Source: Alphaproteobacteria bacterium
GTDB lineage: Bacteria; Pseudomonadota; Alphaproteobacteria; DAOWDM01
Length of the DNA: 7,099 bases
Assembly (NCBI GenBank): GCA_030639035.1
Contig: DAOWDM010000137.1
Coordinates: 1 to 7,099 of the forward strand
Reading direction: 5' to 3'
The number at the start of each line of letters is the position of its first letter. Positions within the stretch are counted from its first letter, which is position 1. Of this stretch, positions 1-5,491 are shown one piece after another. The notes under the pieces were generated by a model, which was not told the DNA's origin, searched no databases, and saw only the letters and a list, made by a program, of their open reading frames with translations. A program made the position numbers and the translations under genes.

Positions 1-225
1 ATTGCCATTGCAAGAGCATTGGTGAGAAAACCGAAACTGCTTGTTTTAGACGAGGCTACAACTGCTCTTGACCCTGAAACAGAAGCTGCAATTTGTGATA
101 CAATATGTTCTCTTGCTCCTGATGTAACAGTTTTTGCAATATCACATCAGCCTGCAATTACAAAGGTTGCCGATAGAACTTATTACTTGGAAAACGGAAA
201 AATTAAAAATAATCCTGCAAACTAG
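1..225 (+). CDS. ABC transporter ATP-binding domain, C-terminal fragment (left-truncated)
   Basis: This is the last 74 codons of an ABC ATPase, open at the left edge in frame 1 and ending at TAG (223-225). The fragment begins just after where the LSGGQ signature would lie, at IAIARAL. It then shows the Walker B strand LLVLDEAT with its catalytic Glu, a D-loop of the form TTALD (usually SALD), and the switch histidine in AISHQ. The tail ADRTYYLENGKI is the usual end of a nucleotide-binding domain. The AISHQPA pattern and EAAICDT helix resemble exporter-type (type IV fold) ABC proteins of Alphaproteobacteria, where the ATPase is often fused to a membrane domain. The membrane part and Walker A are outside the window, so the substrate cannot be named. 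It converges on aat with 32 bp between stops. A T7 run (228-234) follows the stop, but I see no convincing hairpin. Confidence 0.88.
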   Translation: MAIARALVRKPKLLVLDEATTALDPETEAAICDTICSLAPDVTVFAISHQPAITKVADRTYYLENGKIKNNPAN

Positions 226-257
226 AGTTTTTTTAGTACAGGTAAATTTAAAAGAGG

Positions 258-887
258 CTAAAACAAAATATCAAGAGAAACCTTTTTATCAGGATTGAAA
301 ACAGCAGGAGTTCTTACTGCTGTGGCAAGTTTAAGGAGGTATTCATCTTGAGTTATTTCAACAGCACCGAAAGTTGATAAATGACCAGTTATGAATTGCG
401 TATCCAGCAGTGCATATCCAAAAGTTTTTAATCTGGCTACAAGATGACACAAAGCTATTTTTGACGCATTTGTTTCTCGTGAGAACATGCTTTCACCAAA
501 AAAAGCTGCTCCAAGAGATACTCCATACAATCCGCCGACAAGCTTATTTTCTCGCCAGCATTCTACACAGTGAGCGTTTCCAAGATTAAATAAATCAGTA
601 TAAAGCCCAAGGATTCTATCATTTATCCAAGTTTCAGTGCGTCCATGAGATGATTCTGCACAGCCAAGCATTACATCAAGAAAAGATGTATCACAGCGTA
701 TTTCAAAAGGTGCTTTTCTTAAAGTTCTTCTTAACGAGCGTGAAATATAGAACTCATCAAGAGGAATAACTCCTCGACTTTTTGGCTCAACCCAAAAAAT
801 ATCGTCATTTTCTCGGCTGTCAGCCATAGGAAAAATTCCTGTGGCATAAGCTCGCAATAACAGTTGAGGAGTTATTTCTTCAAGCAT
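258..887 (-). CDS. aat: Leucyl/phenylalanyl-tRNA--protein transferase
   Basis: The enzyme transfers Leu or Phe from aminoacyl-tRNA to proteins with N-terminal Arg or Lys in the cytoplasm, marking them for ClpS/ClpAP degradation (N-end rule). The 209-residue length is normal for alphaproteobacterial Aat. Visible family blocks are RAYATGIFPM (12-21), FWVEPKSRGVIPLD (31-44), TWIN near 86-89, VGGLYGVSLGAAFFGESMFSR (117-137), which contains the conserved GES Glu, and ALLDTQFITGHLSTFGA (159-175), with the conserved Gln of the LxDxQ motif. The LLDTQF..HL..FGA form is the alphaproteobacterial variant. It is the last gene of the aroQ-accB-accC-aat operon. Its ATG lies 6 bp after the accC stop and has no clear Shine-Dalgarno, so translation is probably coupled to accC. 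The gene looks intact and ends in TAG. Confidence 0.96.
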   Translation of the reverse strand: MLEEITPQLLLRAYATGIFPMADSRENDDIFWVEPKSRGVIPLDEFYISRSLRRTLRKAPFEIRCDTSFLDVMLGCAESSHGRTETWINDRILGLYTDLFNLGNAHCVECWRENKLVGGLYGVSLGAAFFGESMFSRETNASKIALCHLVARLKTFGYALLDTQFITGHLSTFGAVEITQDEYLLKLATAVRTPAVFNPDKKVSLDILF

Positions 888-893
888 TTTTGG

Positions 894-2240
894 TTAAGAG
901 TTTTTATTTTCAATGAATTTCTCAAGCCAGTGAATGTTGTATTCTCCGTTAATGAAATCATCATTAACAACCAGTCTTCTATGAAGAGGAAGCGATGTGT
1001 CGACTCCTTCAATTACAAACTCATTTAAAGCTCGTTTAAGTCGCATAAGACAGGCATTTCTGGTCTTTCCATAAACAATCAGCTTTGCAATCATGCTGTC
1101 ATAGTGTGGAGGAACTCGATAGCCTGAATATATACCAGAATCTACACGCACTCCCATTCCACCTGGGGCATGATAGCCGTTAATAAATCCAGGAGAAGGA
1201 ATAAAAGTATCCGAATGTTCAGCATTTATACGACATTCAATGGAATGACCTGAAAAAACAATATCTTCCTGCTTCATATTAAGAGTCGCACCGCTGGCTA
1301 CACGTATTTGTTCCCGCACTAAATCAATACCAGTAATCATTTCTGTTACAGGGTGTTCTACTTGAAGCCTAGTATTCATTTCAATAAAATAAAATTCACC
1401 GTTTTCGTATAGAAACTCAATAGTTCCAACTCCACGATACCCTATTTTTTTAATAGCATTACTAGCAATCTCGCCGATATTTCTGCGTTGCTCTTCATTC
1501 AAAGAAGGAGAAGGGGCTTCTTCAAGAAGTTTCTGATTGTTTCTTTGCAGAGAGCAGTCTCTTTCACCAAGATGAATTACATTTCCATAATTATCTGCAA
1601 GAATTTGAATTTCAATATGACGAGGAGTCGTTAGATATTTTTCGATATATACAGTTCCGTCCCCAAAAGCGGCTGTTGCTTCGGTTTTGGCAAGATTAAA
1701 AGCTTCACGTATTTTGCTTTTATCAAGGGCTACTTTCATGCCCTTTCCACCACCTCCAGAAGCAGCTTTAACAATTACGGGAAAGCCTATTTCTTCAGCT
1801 ATTTTTATCGCTTCTTCTGCTGTTTTTATTTCGCCATCAGAACCAGGAACAATAGGGATTCCCGAGCTGACAGCAGCTTCTCTTGCTGCTACTTTATCAC
1901 CCATTACTCGAATATGGTCGGCAGTTGGTCCAATAAAAGCAAAACCGTGATCTTCTACCATTTCTGCAAATTCAGCGTTCTCTGAAAGAAAGCCGTACCC
2001 AGGGTGGATAGCATCGGTATTGGTTATTGTTGCAGCCGATATAATTGCAGCTTTGTTGAGGTAAGAATCTTTAGCTGCAGGAGAACCTATGCATACAGAT
2101 TCATCAGCAAGTCTTACGTGCATTGCATCAGCATCTGCTGTTGAATGAACCGCTACAGTTTTAATTCCCATCTCGTGACATGCACGTAGAATACGCATTG
2201 CTATTTCGCCACGATTAGCGATTAGTACCTTTTCAAACAT
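894..2240 (-). CDS. accC: Acetyl-CoA carboxylase, biotin carboxylase subunit
   Basis: The enzyme performs ATP-dependent carboxylation of biotin on AccB, the first half-reaction of malonyl-CoA and fatty-acid synthesis. Its length of 448 residues matches E. coli AccC (449) nearly colinearly. The N-terminal Rossmann-like domain starts KVLIANRGEIAMRI. The ATP-grasp region has K116, K159, the glycine loop SGGGGKG (161-167), E200-K201 at the adenine pocket and H208. Metal and catalytic residues are E275, E287, N289, R291, V294 and E295 within EMNTRLQVEHPVTEM, and R337 in ECRINAE. All match the E. coli positions minus one. One deviation is that the E. coli QRRHQK motif reads QRNNQK here (R233-N234-N235), so the nucleotide-contacting His236 equivalent is Asn. 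The ATG follows accB by 17 bp with a GGAAAG-like ribosome site. It forms the BC-BCCP pair with accB; the accA and accD carboxyltransferase genes are not in the window. Confidence 0.98.
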   Translation of the reverse strand: MFEKVLIANRGEIAMRILRACHEMGIKTVAVHSTADADAMHVRLADESVCIGSPAAKDSYLNKAAIISAATITNTDAIHPGYGFLSENAEFAEMVEDHGFAFIGPTADHIRVMGDKVAAREAAVSSGIPIVPGSDGEIKTAEEAIKIAEEIGFPVIVKAASGGGGKGMKVALDKSKIREAFNLAKTEATAAFGDGTVYIEKYLTTPRHIEIQILADNYGNVIHLGERDCSLQRNNQKLLEEAPSPSLNEEQRRNIGEIASNAIKKIGYRGVGTIEFLYENGEFYFIEMNTRLQVEHPVTEMITGIDLVREQIRVASGATLNMKQEDIVFSGHSIECRINAEHSDTFIPSPGFINGYHAPGGMGVRVDSGIYSGYRVPPHYDSMIAKLIVYGKTRNACLMRLKRALNEFVIEGVDTSLPLHRRLVVNDDFINGEYNIHWLEKFIENKNS

Positions 2241-2257
2241 GGCAAACTTTCCAAATA

Positions 2258-2722
2258 TTATTCAAGAATCAAAAGAGGCTCGTCAAACTCGACAGGCATG
2301 CCGTCTTCAACAAAAATTTTAGTAACTTTTCCTCCTCTTGGAGCAAGCACAGGATTAAATGTTTTCATTGCTTCAATAAGAAGAAGTGTTTGACCAGCAG
2401 TTACTATGTCCCCTTCTTTGATATATTTAGGAGCACTAGGCTCAGAAGCCATATAAATCACACCAACCATAGGAGATTTAACGACTCCCTGATGGCTGGA
2501 ATAATCATCAATAACATCTGGAGTGCTAGACTCTTCTTTTGTAGAGACAGGAAGAACAGGAGCAGCAGCAACAGCAACCGCAGGAGCTGTTACAACAGTT
2601 GAAGTGCGTGTCAGTCTAATGCTGACATTTTCCATGTCATATTCTATTTCTGTGAGATTAGTTTTATCAAGTATTTCAGCAAGTTTTTCAACTGCTTTAA
2701 TGTCGACAGTAGTATTTGTCAT
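2258..2722 (-). CDS. accB: Biotin carboxyl carrier protein of acetyl-CoA carboxylase
   Basis: This protein carries covalently bound biotin between biotin carboxylase and carboxyltransferase in acetyl-CoA carboxylase. Its 154 residues have the standard layout. There is an N-terminal helical region (about 5-40), a flexible Ala/Pro/Val-rich linker (about 42-62, followed by a Ser/Thr/Glu stretch), and a C-terminal biotinyl domain (about 78-154) starting KSPMVGVIY. The biotin attachment lysine is K120 in EAMKTFNPV, and the domain ends VEFDEPLLIL. The EAMKTFN variant, rather than EAMKMMN, is common in Alphaproteobacteria. The ATG directly abuts the aroQ stop (TAA then ATG, no gap), implying translational coupling; a purine-rich GAAAGAGA stretch inside the end of aroQ could act as ribosome site. 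The gene looks complete. Confidence 0.98.
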   Translation of the reverse strand: MTNTTVDIKAVEKLAEILDKTNLTEIEYDMENVSIRLTRTSTVVTAPAVAVAAAPVLPVSTKEESSTPDVIDDYSSHQGVVKSPMVGVIYMASEPSAPKYIKEGDIVTAGQTLLLIEAMKTFNPVLAPRGGKVTKIFVEDGMPVEFDEPLLILE

Positions 2723-3178
2723 TTATATTTTCTCTTTCTGTTCGTTAATCAGACGAGCAATAGCCTCGACTGCAAGAATGTACCCATGACTACCAAAACC
2801 GCAAATAACACCTTGTGCTACTTTTGATACATAGGAACTATAACGGAATGATTCACGTTTGTGAATATTTGATAAATGAACTTCTATAATAGGCAGTTCA
2901 CTTAAAATAAGAGCATCTAAAATAGCAATAGATGTGTGTGTAAAAGCTGCTGCATTTATTATTATGCCTGAATAGCTTTCACGAGCTTTTTGAATCCAAT
3001 CAACAAGCTCACCTTCATGATTAGATTGGTAGAAATCAATATCAATATCTAAGTTTTTTCCATGCTTAACACATGAATTCTTTATATCGTCAAGCGTTTC
3101 CGAACCGTATATTTCAGGCTGGCGTGTTCCCAGCATATTTAAATTCGGACCGTTCAGCACAAGAATTGTTGAGTTCAT
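2723..3178 (-). CDS. aroQ: 3-dehydroquinate dehydratase, type II
   Basis: The enzyme converts 3-dehydroquinate to 3-dehydroshikimate in the shikimate pathway (chorismate and aromatic amino acids) as a cytoplasmic type II dehydroquinase, normally a dodecamer. Its 151 residues are typical. The whole active site is present: N12 in NGPNLNMLG, R19 and catalytic Y24 in the lid loop TRQPEIYG, N75 and H81 in INAAAFTHTS, general acid H101 in EVHLSNIHKRE, and R108 and R112 in KRESFR. These fall at the same numbers as in the Mycobacterium tuberculosis enzyme. The C-terminus GVICGFGSHGYILAVEAI is also characteristic. It is the first gene of the operon. An AGGGA ribosome site lies about 8 nt before the ATG, supporting this start. 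Confidence 0.98.
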   Translation of the reverse strand: MNSTILVLNGPNLNMLGTRQPEIYGSETLDDIKNSCVKHGKNLDIDIDFYQSNHEGELVDWIQKARESYSGIIINAAAFTHTSIAILDALILSELPIIEVHLSNIHKRESFRYSSYVSKVAQGVICGFGSHGYILAVEAIARLINEQKEKI

Positions 3179-3210
3179 TCTTTATCCCTAAAAAATAAAT
3201 TTGATACCCT

Positions 3211-3239
3211 TATATATATGAAGGTTTCTTTTCAAGCAA
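3211..3239 (-). promoter_or_regulatory. Possible sigma-70-type promoter of the aroQ-accB-accC-aat operon
   Basis: Reading the minus strand, TTGCTT (3239-3234) is followed after 17 nt by TATATA (3216-3211). This would place the start of transcription near 3204, about 25 nt before the aroQ ATG. An alternative pairing, TTGAAA (3235-3230) with TATAAG (3214-3209), has a short 15-nt spacer. In such AT-rich DNA these matches are weak evidence. Position is the main support, because a promoter must lie in this divergent gap if the operon begins with aroQ. Confidence 0.35.
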
Positions 3240-3288
3240 TGTTATTGAGCTTGTCAGGTAAAAAAATCACATCAAACAGCCTTCAGCA

Positions 3289-3303
3289 AGGCAAAAATTG
3301 CCT
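3289..3303. promoter_or_regulatory. Perfect dyad AGGCAA-AAA-TTGCCT, candidate activator/operator site
   Basis: Two 6-bp arms (3289-3294 and 3298-3303) form an exact inverted repeat around AAA. No U-tract follows on either side, so it is not a terminator. It is centred near 3296, about 88 bp upstream of the predicted sigma-54 start site of the hook gene. That is the distance expected for an enhancer bound by an NtrC-family activator. From memory, the FlbD (ftr) elements of Caulobacter hook-class promoters have similar GGCA...TGCC symmetry; this resemblance is not checked. It is also about 90 bp upstream of the possible aroQ start, so it could act on the other side instead. Confidence 0.45.
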
Positions 3304-3357
3304 ATTTAAAGATGTTCTTATATGTATTAACTCATTGAAAAATAAAGAAATCTTGTT

Positions 3358-3373
3358 TGGCATTATGTTTGCA
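3358..3373 (+). promoter_or_regulatory. Sigma-54 (RpoN) promoter upstream of the hook gene
   Basis: The segment reads TGGCAT-TATGT-TTGCA, with the invariant GG at 3359-3360 and GC at 3371-3372 separated by exactly 10 nt, matching the sigma-54 consensus TGGCAC-N5-TTGCA with one base difference. The predicted start is near 3384, leaving a leader of about 30 nt that includes the GGAG ribosome site. Many alphaproteobacterial flagellar rod and hook genes use sigma-54 promoters activated by FlbD, so the match agrees with the downstream product. It would require RpoN and an AAA+ activator encoded elsewhere. Confidence 0.75.
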
Positions 3374-3403
3374 TAAGTTAAAAAAGCATATTTGTTTTTA
3401 GAT

Positions 3404-3407
3404 GGAG
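3404..3407 (+). promoter_or_regulatory. Ribosome binding site that fixes the hook gene start
   Basis: GGAG lies 6 nt before the ATG at 3414. An in-frame ATG four codons earlier (3402) actually overlaps this ribosome site and has no Shine-Dalgarno of its own. The protein beginning MALANF matches the usual N-terminus of hook and rod proteins, so 3414 is preferred. Confidence 0.75.
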
Positions 3408-3413
3408 AAGAAA

Positions 3414-4622
3414 ATGGCTTTAGCAAACTTTCTTACTGGTGCTACAGGAATGTCGGCTCAGGCTCATTCTTTGTCACAGATTAGTGGCAATATTGCTAAC
3501 ATCAATACTATAGGGTACAAGCGTTCAGAAACTAGCTTTGCTACGTTGTTGTCAGGAGAAAGCCTGAAAATGAACGAGTTCTCTGTAAAGTCTGTTGATA
3601 GCAGATGTATTGATACTCAAGGACCTCTTCAAACCACAGGAAATAGACTGGATATTGCCATTAATGGACGAGGCTTTTTTATTGTTAATACAGAAATCGA
3701 CGGAACAGGAATAGAACATTATACAAGAGCAGGTGATTTTACAGAAAAGGCTTTAGAGCAGGCAGACGGCAATACAACCAGCTATCTAACAACCAAAGAA
3801 GGTCATGCTGTAATGGGCTACTCCGCTGATGAGGACGGAGTTTTTTCTACTCAGATAGGTACAATAAGAACCAGCGTAGGAGGTAGAATCGAAGGAATCG
3901 CTACAGCAGATATTACATTGAAAGCTAACGTTCCATCAAATGAAGATGATCATCAGCAGTTTGGGCTTGCCGTTGTTGACAATTCTTATGAAGGCAAGAC
4001 GTTAACAATGAATTTAGATAAGGATTCTTCCAATTTTTGGGATATGTCTTTTGACATACAGGACGGAACAATTACATCTCCAGTCGTGGCAACGCCTATA
4101 AATTTTAGTTCCGTTGGAAAAATTATTGCCCCTCCAACTCCTGTAGTAGAAATTGCATGGGACGATGGAACGACAAGTTCTGTAACCATTCATATTGAAG
4201 ATTTAGTTCAATATGCAGGCGAAAAAACAGTTTTTGATATTGATCAAGACGGACGAGGTTCTGGTCTTTTAAATAGAACGGTATTTGACAAAGACGGCAT
4301 TATACATGGTCATTACAGCAATGGTGTTGTTTTGCCTTTAGGTAAATTGGTTCTTGCAAGATTTAATGCACCGAATAAACTTGAACCAATATCAGGTAAT
4401 CTTTTTAGAAGAACAGAGGAAGCTGGAGCTCTTCAAATAATTGACCCTTCTCAAGAAGCTCCAAACACAGGTTTTCTTAATGAGGTGCTTGAGCAGTCCA
4501 ATGTCGACCTTGCAGATGAATTTACAAAAATGATTGTAACTCAAAAAGCCTACTCAAGCTCAGCTACAGTATTTAGAACGTCTGACGAAGTCTTGCAGGA
4601 AATTATTTCTGTTAAACGATAG
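3414..4622 (+). CDS. flgE: Flagellar hook protein FlgE
   Basis: This is the structural subunit of the flagellar hook, the curved joint between rod and filament, exported by the flagellar type III apparatus and polymerised outside the cell. Its 402 residues are the size of enterobacterial FlgE and well above FlgF or FlgG (about 250-260). The N-terminal rod-type motif spans residues 1-36: AQ..SL..ISGNIANINTIGYK, with the signature ANxNTxGYK. LDIAINGRGFFIV (79-91) and YTRAGDF (103-109) follow. A variable middle forms the exposed domains. The C-terminal helix (about 362-402) carries SNVDLADEFTKMIVTQKAYSSSA and ends TSDEVLQEIISVKR, typical of axial proteins. No signal peptide is present, as expected for type III export. 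It is a single-gene unit here with no flagellar neighbours in the window, and a sigma-54 promoter lies just upstream. A more distant hook-basal body paralogue is possible but less likely given the length. Confidence 0.9.
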   Translation: MALANFLTGATGMSAQAHSLSQISGNIANINTIGYKRSETSFATLLSGESLKMNEFSVKSVDSRCIDTQGPLQTTGNRLDIAINGRGFFIVNTEIDGTGIEHYTRAGDFTEKALEQADGNTTSYLTTKEGHAVMGYSADEDGVFSTQIGTIRTSVGGRIEGIATADITLKANVPSNEDDHQQFGLAVVDNSYEGKTLTMNLDKDSSNFWDMSFDIQDGTITSPVVATPINFSSVGKIIAPPTPVVEIAWDDGTTSSVTIHIEDLVQYAGEKTVFDIDQDGRGSGLLNRTVFDKDGIIHGHYSNGVVLPLGKLVLARFNAPNKLEPISGNLFRRTEEAGALQIIDPSQEAPNTGFLNEVLEQSNVDLADEFTKMIVTQKAYSSSATVFRTSDEVLQEIISVKR

Positions 4623-4645
4623 CTTTTTCTTTGATAAGAGCGATT

Positions 4646-4665
4646 CATTAATTGACATTAATGTC
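4646..4665. repeat. Nested dyads after flgE (CATTAAT/ATTAATG and GACATTAATGTC)
   Basis: CATTAAT (4646-4652) and ATTAATG (4657-4663) form a 7-bp stem with loop TGAC. The overlapping 12-bp stretch GACATTAATGTC (4654-4665) is a perfect palindrome. CATTAAT also repeats directly at a 10-bp period (4646 and 4656). Flanking ATTCA (4643-4647) and TGAAT (4667-4671) could extend a structure. No U-run follows, so it is a poor intrinsic terminator for flgE; it may instead be a protein-binding site. Such symmetry arises by chance fairly easily in AT-rich DNA. Confidence 0.4.
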
Positions 4666-4687
4666 CTGAATGGCTTAGAATTCAACC

Positions 4688-4708
4688 TTATTGTATAAAA
4701 AACAATAA
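4688..4708. repeat. AT-only inverted repeat TTATTGT/ACAATAA
   Basis: Seven-bp arms (4688-4694, 4702-4708) flank a 7-nt A-rich loop. The stem has a single G:C pair per arm and is weak as RNA. It might be an operator or chance symmetry; nothing in the sequence decides. Confidence 0.25.
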
Positions 4709-4941
4709 AAACAATGACTTTTAAATCTCTATTCATATGTGATGAAGTTTTGAAATAAAGGTTTTTTAGCATTTATTACAGTAATGTTCATATATGGTTG
4801 CATTTTTATTTCATTTTGGCGTAATAATATCGTAAAGAACAGGTTATATAGTTATGACATTTTCGTTACTGTTTATAGAAAAGGTCATTTTCTTTAGGTT
4901 TTCCGCCGTTTTTTAGCTGTTATTGAGTATGCAAAAAATTA

Positions 4942-4970
4942 TAGCAAAATAGAAGTAAGTCTCATATGAT
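4942..4970 (+). promoter_or_regulatory. Candidate sigma-70-type promoter of the virB operon
   Basis: TATGAT (4965-4970) matches the -10 consensus at 5 of 6 positions. At 17-nt spacing the -35 position holds TAGCAA (4942-4947), only a 3 of 6 match. The predicted start near 4977 would give a leader of about 46 nt to the virB2 ATG. The weak -35 suggests that an activator may be needed, or that the true promoter is another AT-rich element in this region. Confidence 0.3.
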
Positions 4971-5006
4971 TAAAATACAGGTTGGATTAGTTTAGTTTTA
5001 TTTTTT

Positions 5007-5013
5007 AAAGGAG
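5007..5013 (+). promoter_or_regulatory. Strong ribosome binding site of virB2
   Basis: AAAGGAG ends 9 nt before the virB2 ATG. It is the best Shine-Dalgarno in the window, in keeping with high pilin synthesis, whereas virB3 downstream has none that is obvious. Confidence 0.8.
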
Positions 5014-5022
5014 TGTTTTCTA

Positions 5023-5358
5023 ATGTCAAAGAAACTCAACAAATTTGCATTAATAGGTTTGTCAGCAGCTATTCTTATAGCTTCAGTAGAACCTTCATTC
5101 GCAGCAGATTCATCAGTGTTTGGTACAGTAAAAGCAAAAGGTATTGAACTTTTTAAAGATGTTCGTGATGTTATCTTTATTCTTGGTGGTTTCGGTCTTG
5201 TAGGTCTTGCCCTTGGTGCGATTTTCGGTCGTGTGAACTGGAAATGGTTCGGTGGTCTTGCTTTTGGTCTTGTTATTCTTGCTGTAGCTAGTGCTGCAAT
5301 TGGATACTTGACAGGCGATACAGCTACAACAGCAGATTTTGCTGATACGCTTACTTGA
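5023..5358 (+). CDS. virB2: Type IV secretion pilin precursor, TrbC/VirB2 family
   Basis: This is the major pilus subunit of a type IV secretion system, inserted in the inner membrane and then assembled into the pilus. Its 111 residues start with a classical Sec signal peptide: basic MSKKLNK, a hydrophobic core (about 8-20), and a signal peptidase site near residue 27-28 (SFA-A-DSS). The mature part of about 84 residues has an amphipathic segment (about 33-48), transmembrane helix 1 (about 50-68, glycine-rich), a short basic/aromatic turn FGRVNWKW (68-75), and transmembrane helix 2 (about 76-95). A Thr/Asp-rich, acidic tail follows. Two helices joined by a short positive loop are diagnostic of VirB2/TrbC pilins, and the adjacent virB3 and virB4 confirm it. 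Codon use looks biased (many GGT, CTT, GTT), as expected for an abundant protein. It has a strong ribosome site upstream and a hairpin terminator downstream. Confidence 0.9.
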   Translation: MSKKLNKFALIGLSAAILIASVEPSFAADSSVFGTVKAKGIELFKDVRDVIFILGGFGLVGLALGAIFGRVNWKWFGGLAFGLVILAVASAAIGYLTGDTATTADFADTLT

Positions 5359-5417
5359 TATCGTGAAAAAGAGGCTGTTTTTAGTTAAATTCAGTTTTTT
5401 ATAGATATCTCATCTTT

Positions 5418-5455
5418 AAAAACCACCGCTACATGAATTTGTAGTGGTGGTTTTT
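5418..5455 (+). terminator. Intrinsic terminator between virB2 and virB3
   Basis: CCACCGCTACA (5423-5433) pairs with TGTAGTGGTGG (5440-5450) over 11 bp with one G-U wobble and a 6-nt loop. The flanking A5 (5418-5422) and T5 (5451-5455) extend the stem and supply the U-tract. It lies 60 bp after the virB2 stop and 37 bp before the virB3 ATG. The A-run also lets it work on the opposite strand. It most likely ends most virB2 transcripts, with read-through feeding virB3-virB4. Confidence 0.88.
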
Positions 5456-5491
5456 ATTGTGTAATTGATAAATTGCCTGTATTTTAATGTT

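Larger units (their letters stand above)
4623..5022. other. 400-bp non-coding stretch between flgE and virB2
   Basis: No credible gene is visible. The longest plus-strand ATG reading frame wholly inside (4784-4897, 37 residues) has no ribosome site and an AT-composition-driven product. The stretch is very AT-rich and holds a dyad cluster just after flgE (4643-4671), an AT-only inverted repeat (4688-4708) and candidate promoter elements close to virB2. Its length is unusual beside the tight junctions elsewhere. It probably contains the virB promoter and regulatory sites; a small RNA cannot be excluded by eye. No tRNA-like cloverleaf or flanking direct repeats suggesting an insertion were seen. 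Confidence 0.6.

Noticed and set aside
226..257. T7 run between the convergent ABC and aat genes as a terminator
   Set aside because: No stable GC-containing stem precedes the T-run on either strand; only a 4-bp ACTA/TAGT pairing is possible.
1687..1950. Plus-strand open frame opposite accC
   Set aside because: It is a shadow of a well-supported biotin carboxylase reading frame; its Ala/Ser/Pro-rich product arises from the antisense of conserved codons.
2390..2789. Two overlapping plus-strand frames opposite accB
   Set aside because: Low-complexity antisense of the BCCP linker and biotinyl domain; no ribosome sites.
3218..3376. Plus-strand 52-residue open frame beginning MKVSFQAML in the aroQ-flgE gap
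   Set aside because: It has no ribosome site, its ATG lies next to the presumed aroQ promoter, and it runs through the dyad and into the sigma-54 promoter. The product shows no recognisable feature.
4643..4671. Dyad cluster as an intrinsic terminator of flgE
   Set aside because: The stems are AT-rich and no U-tract follows on the transcribed strand. It is kept only as a repeat of unknown role.
4784..4897. Plus-strand 37-residue open frame in the flgE-virB2 gap
   Set aside because: No Shine-Dalgarno, very AT-driven composition (Phe, Ile, Tyr, Asn), no neighbour within coupling distance.
250..5376. AAAAGAGGCT occurs three times (250-259, 2271-2280, 5367-5376)
   Set aside because: The copies lie at gene ends, two of them inside coding sequence, with no shared flanks or symmetry. 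Ten bases of purine-rich sequence can recur by chance or by shared codon use.
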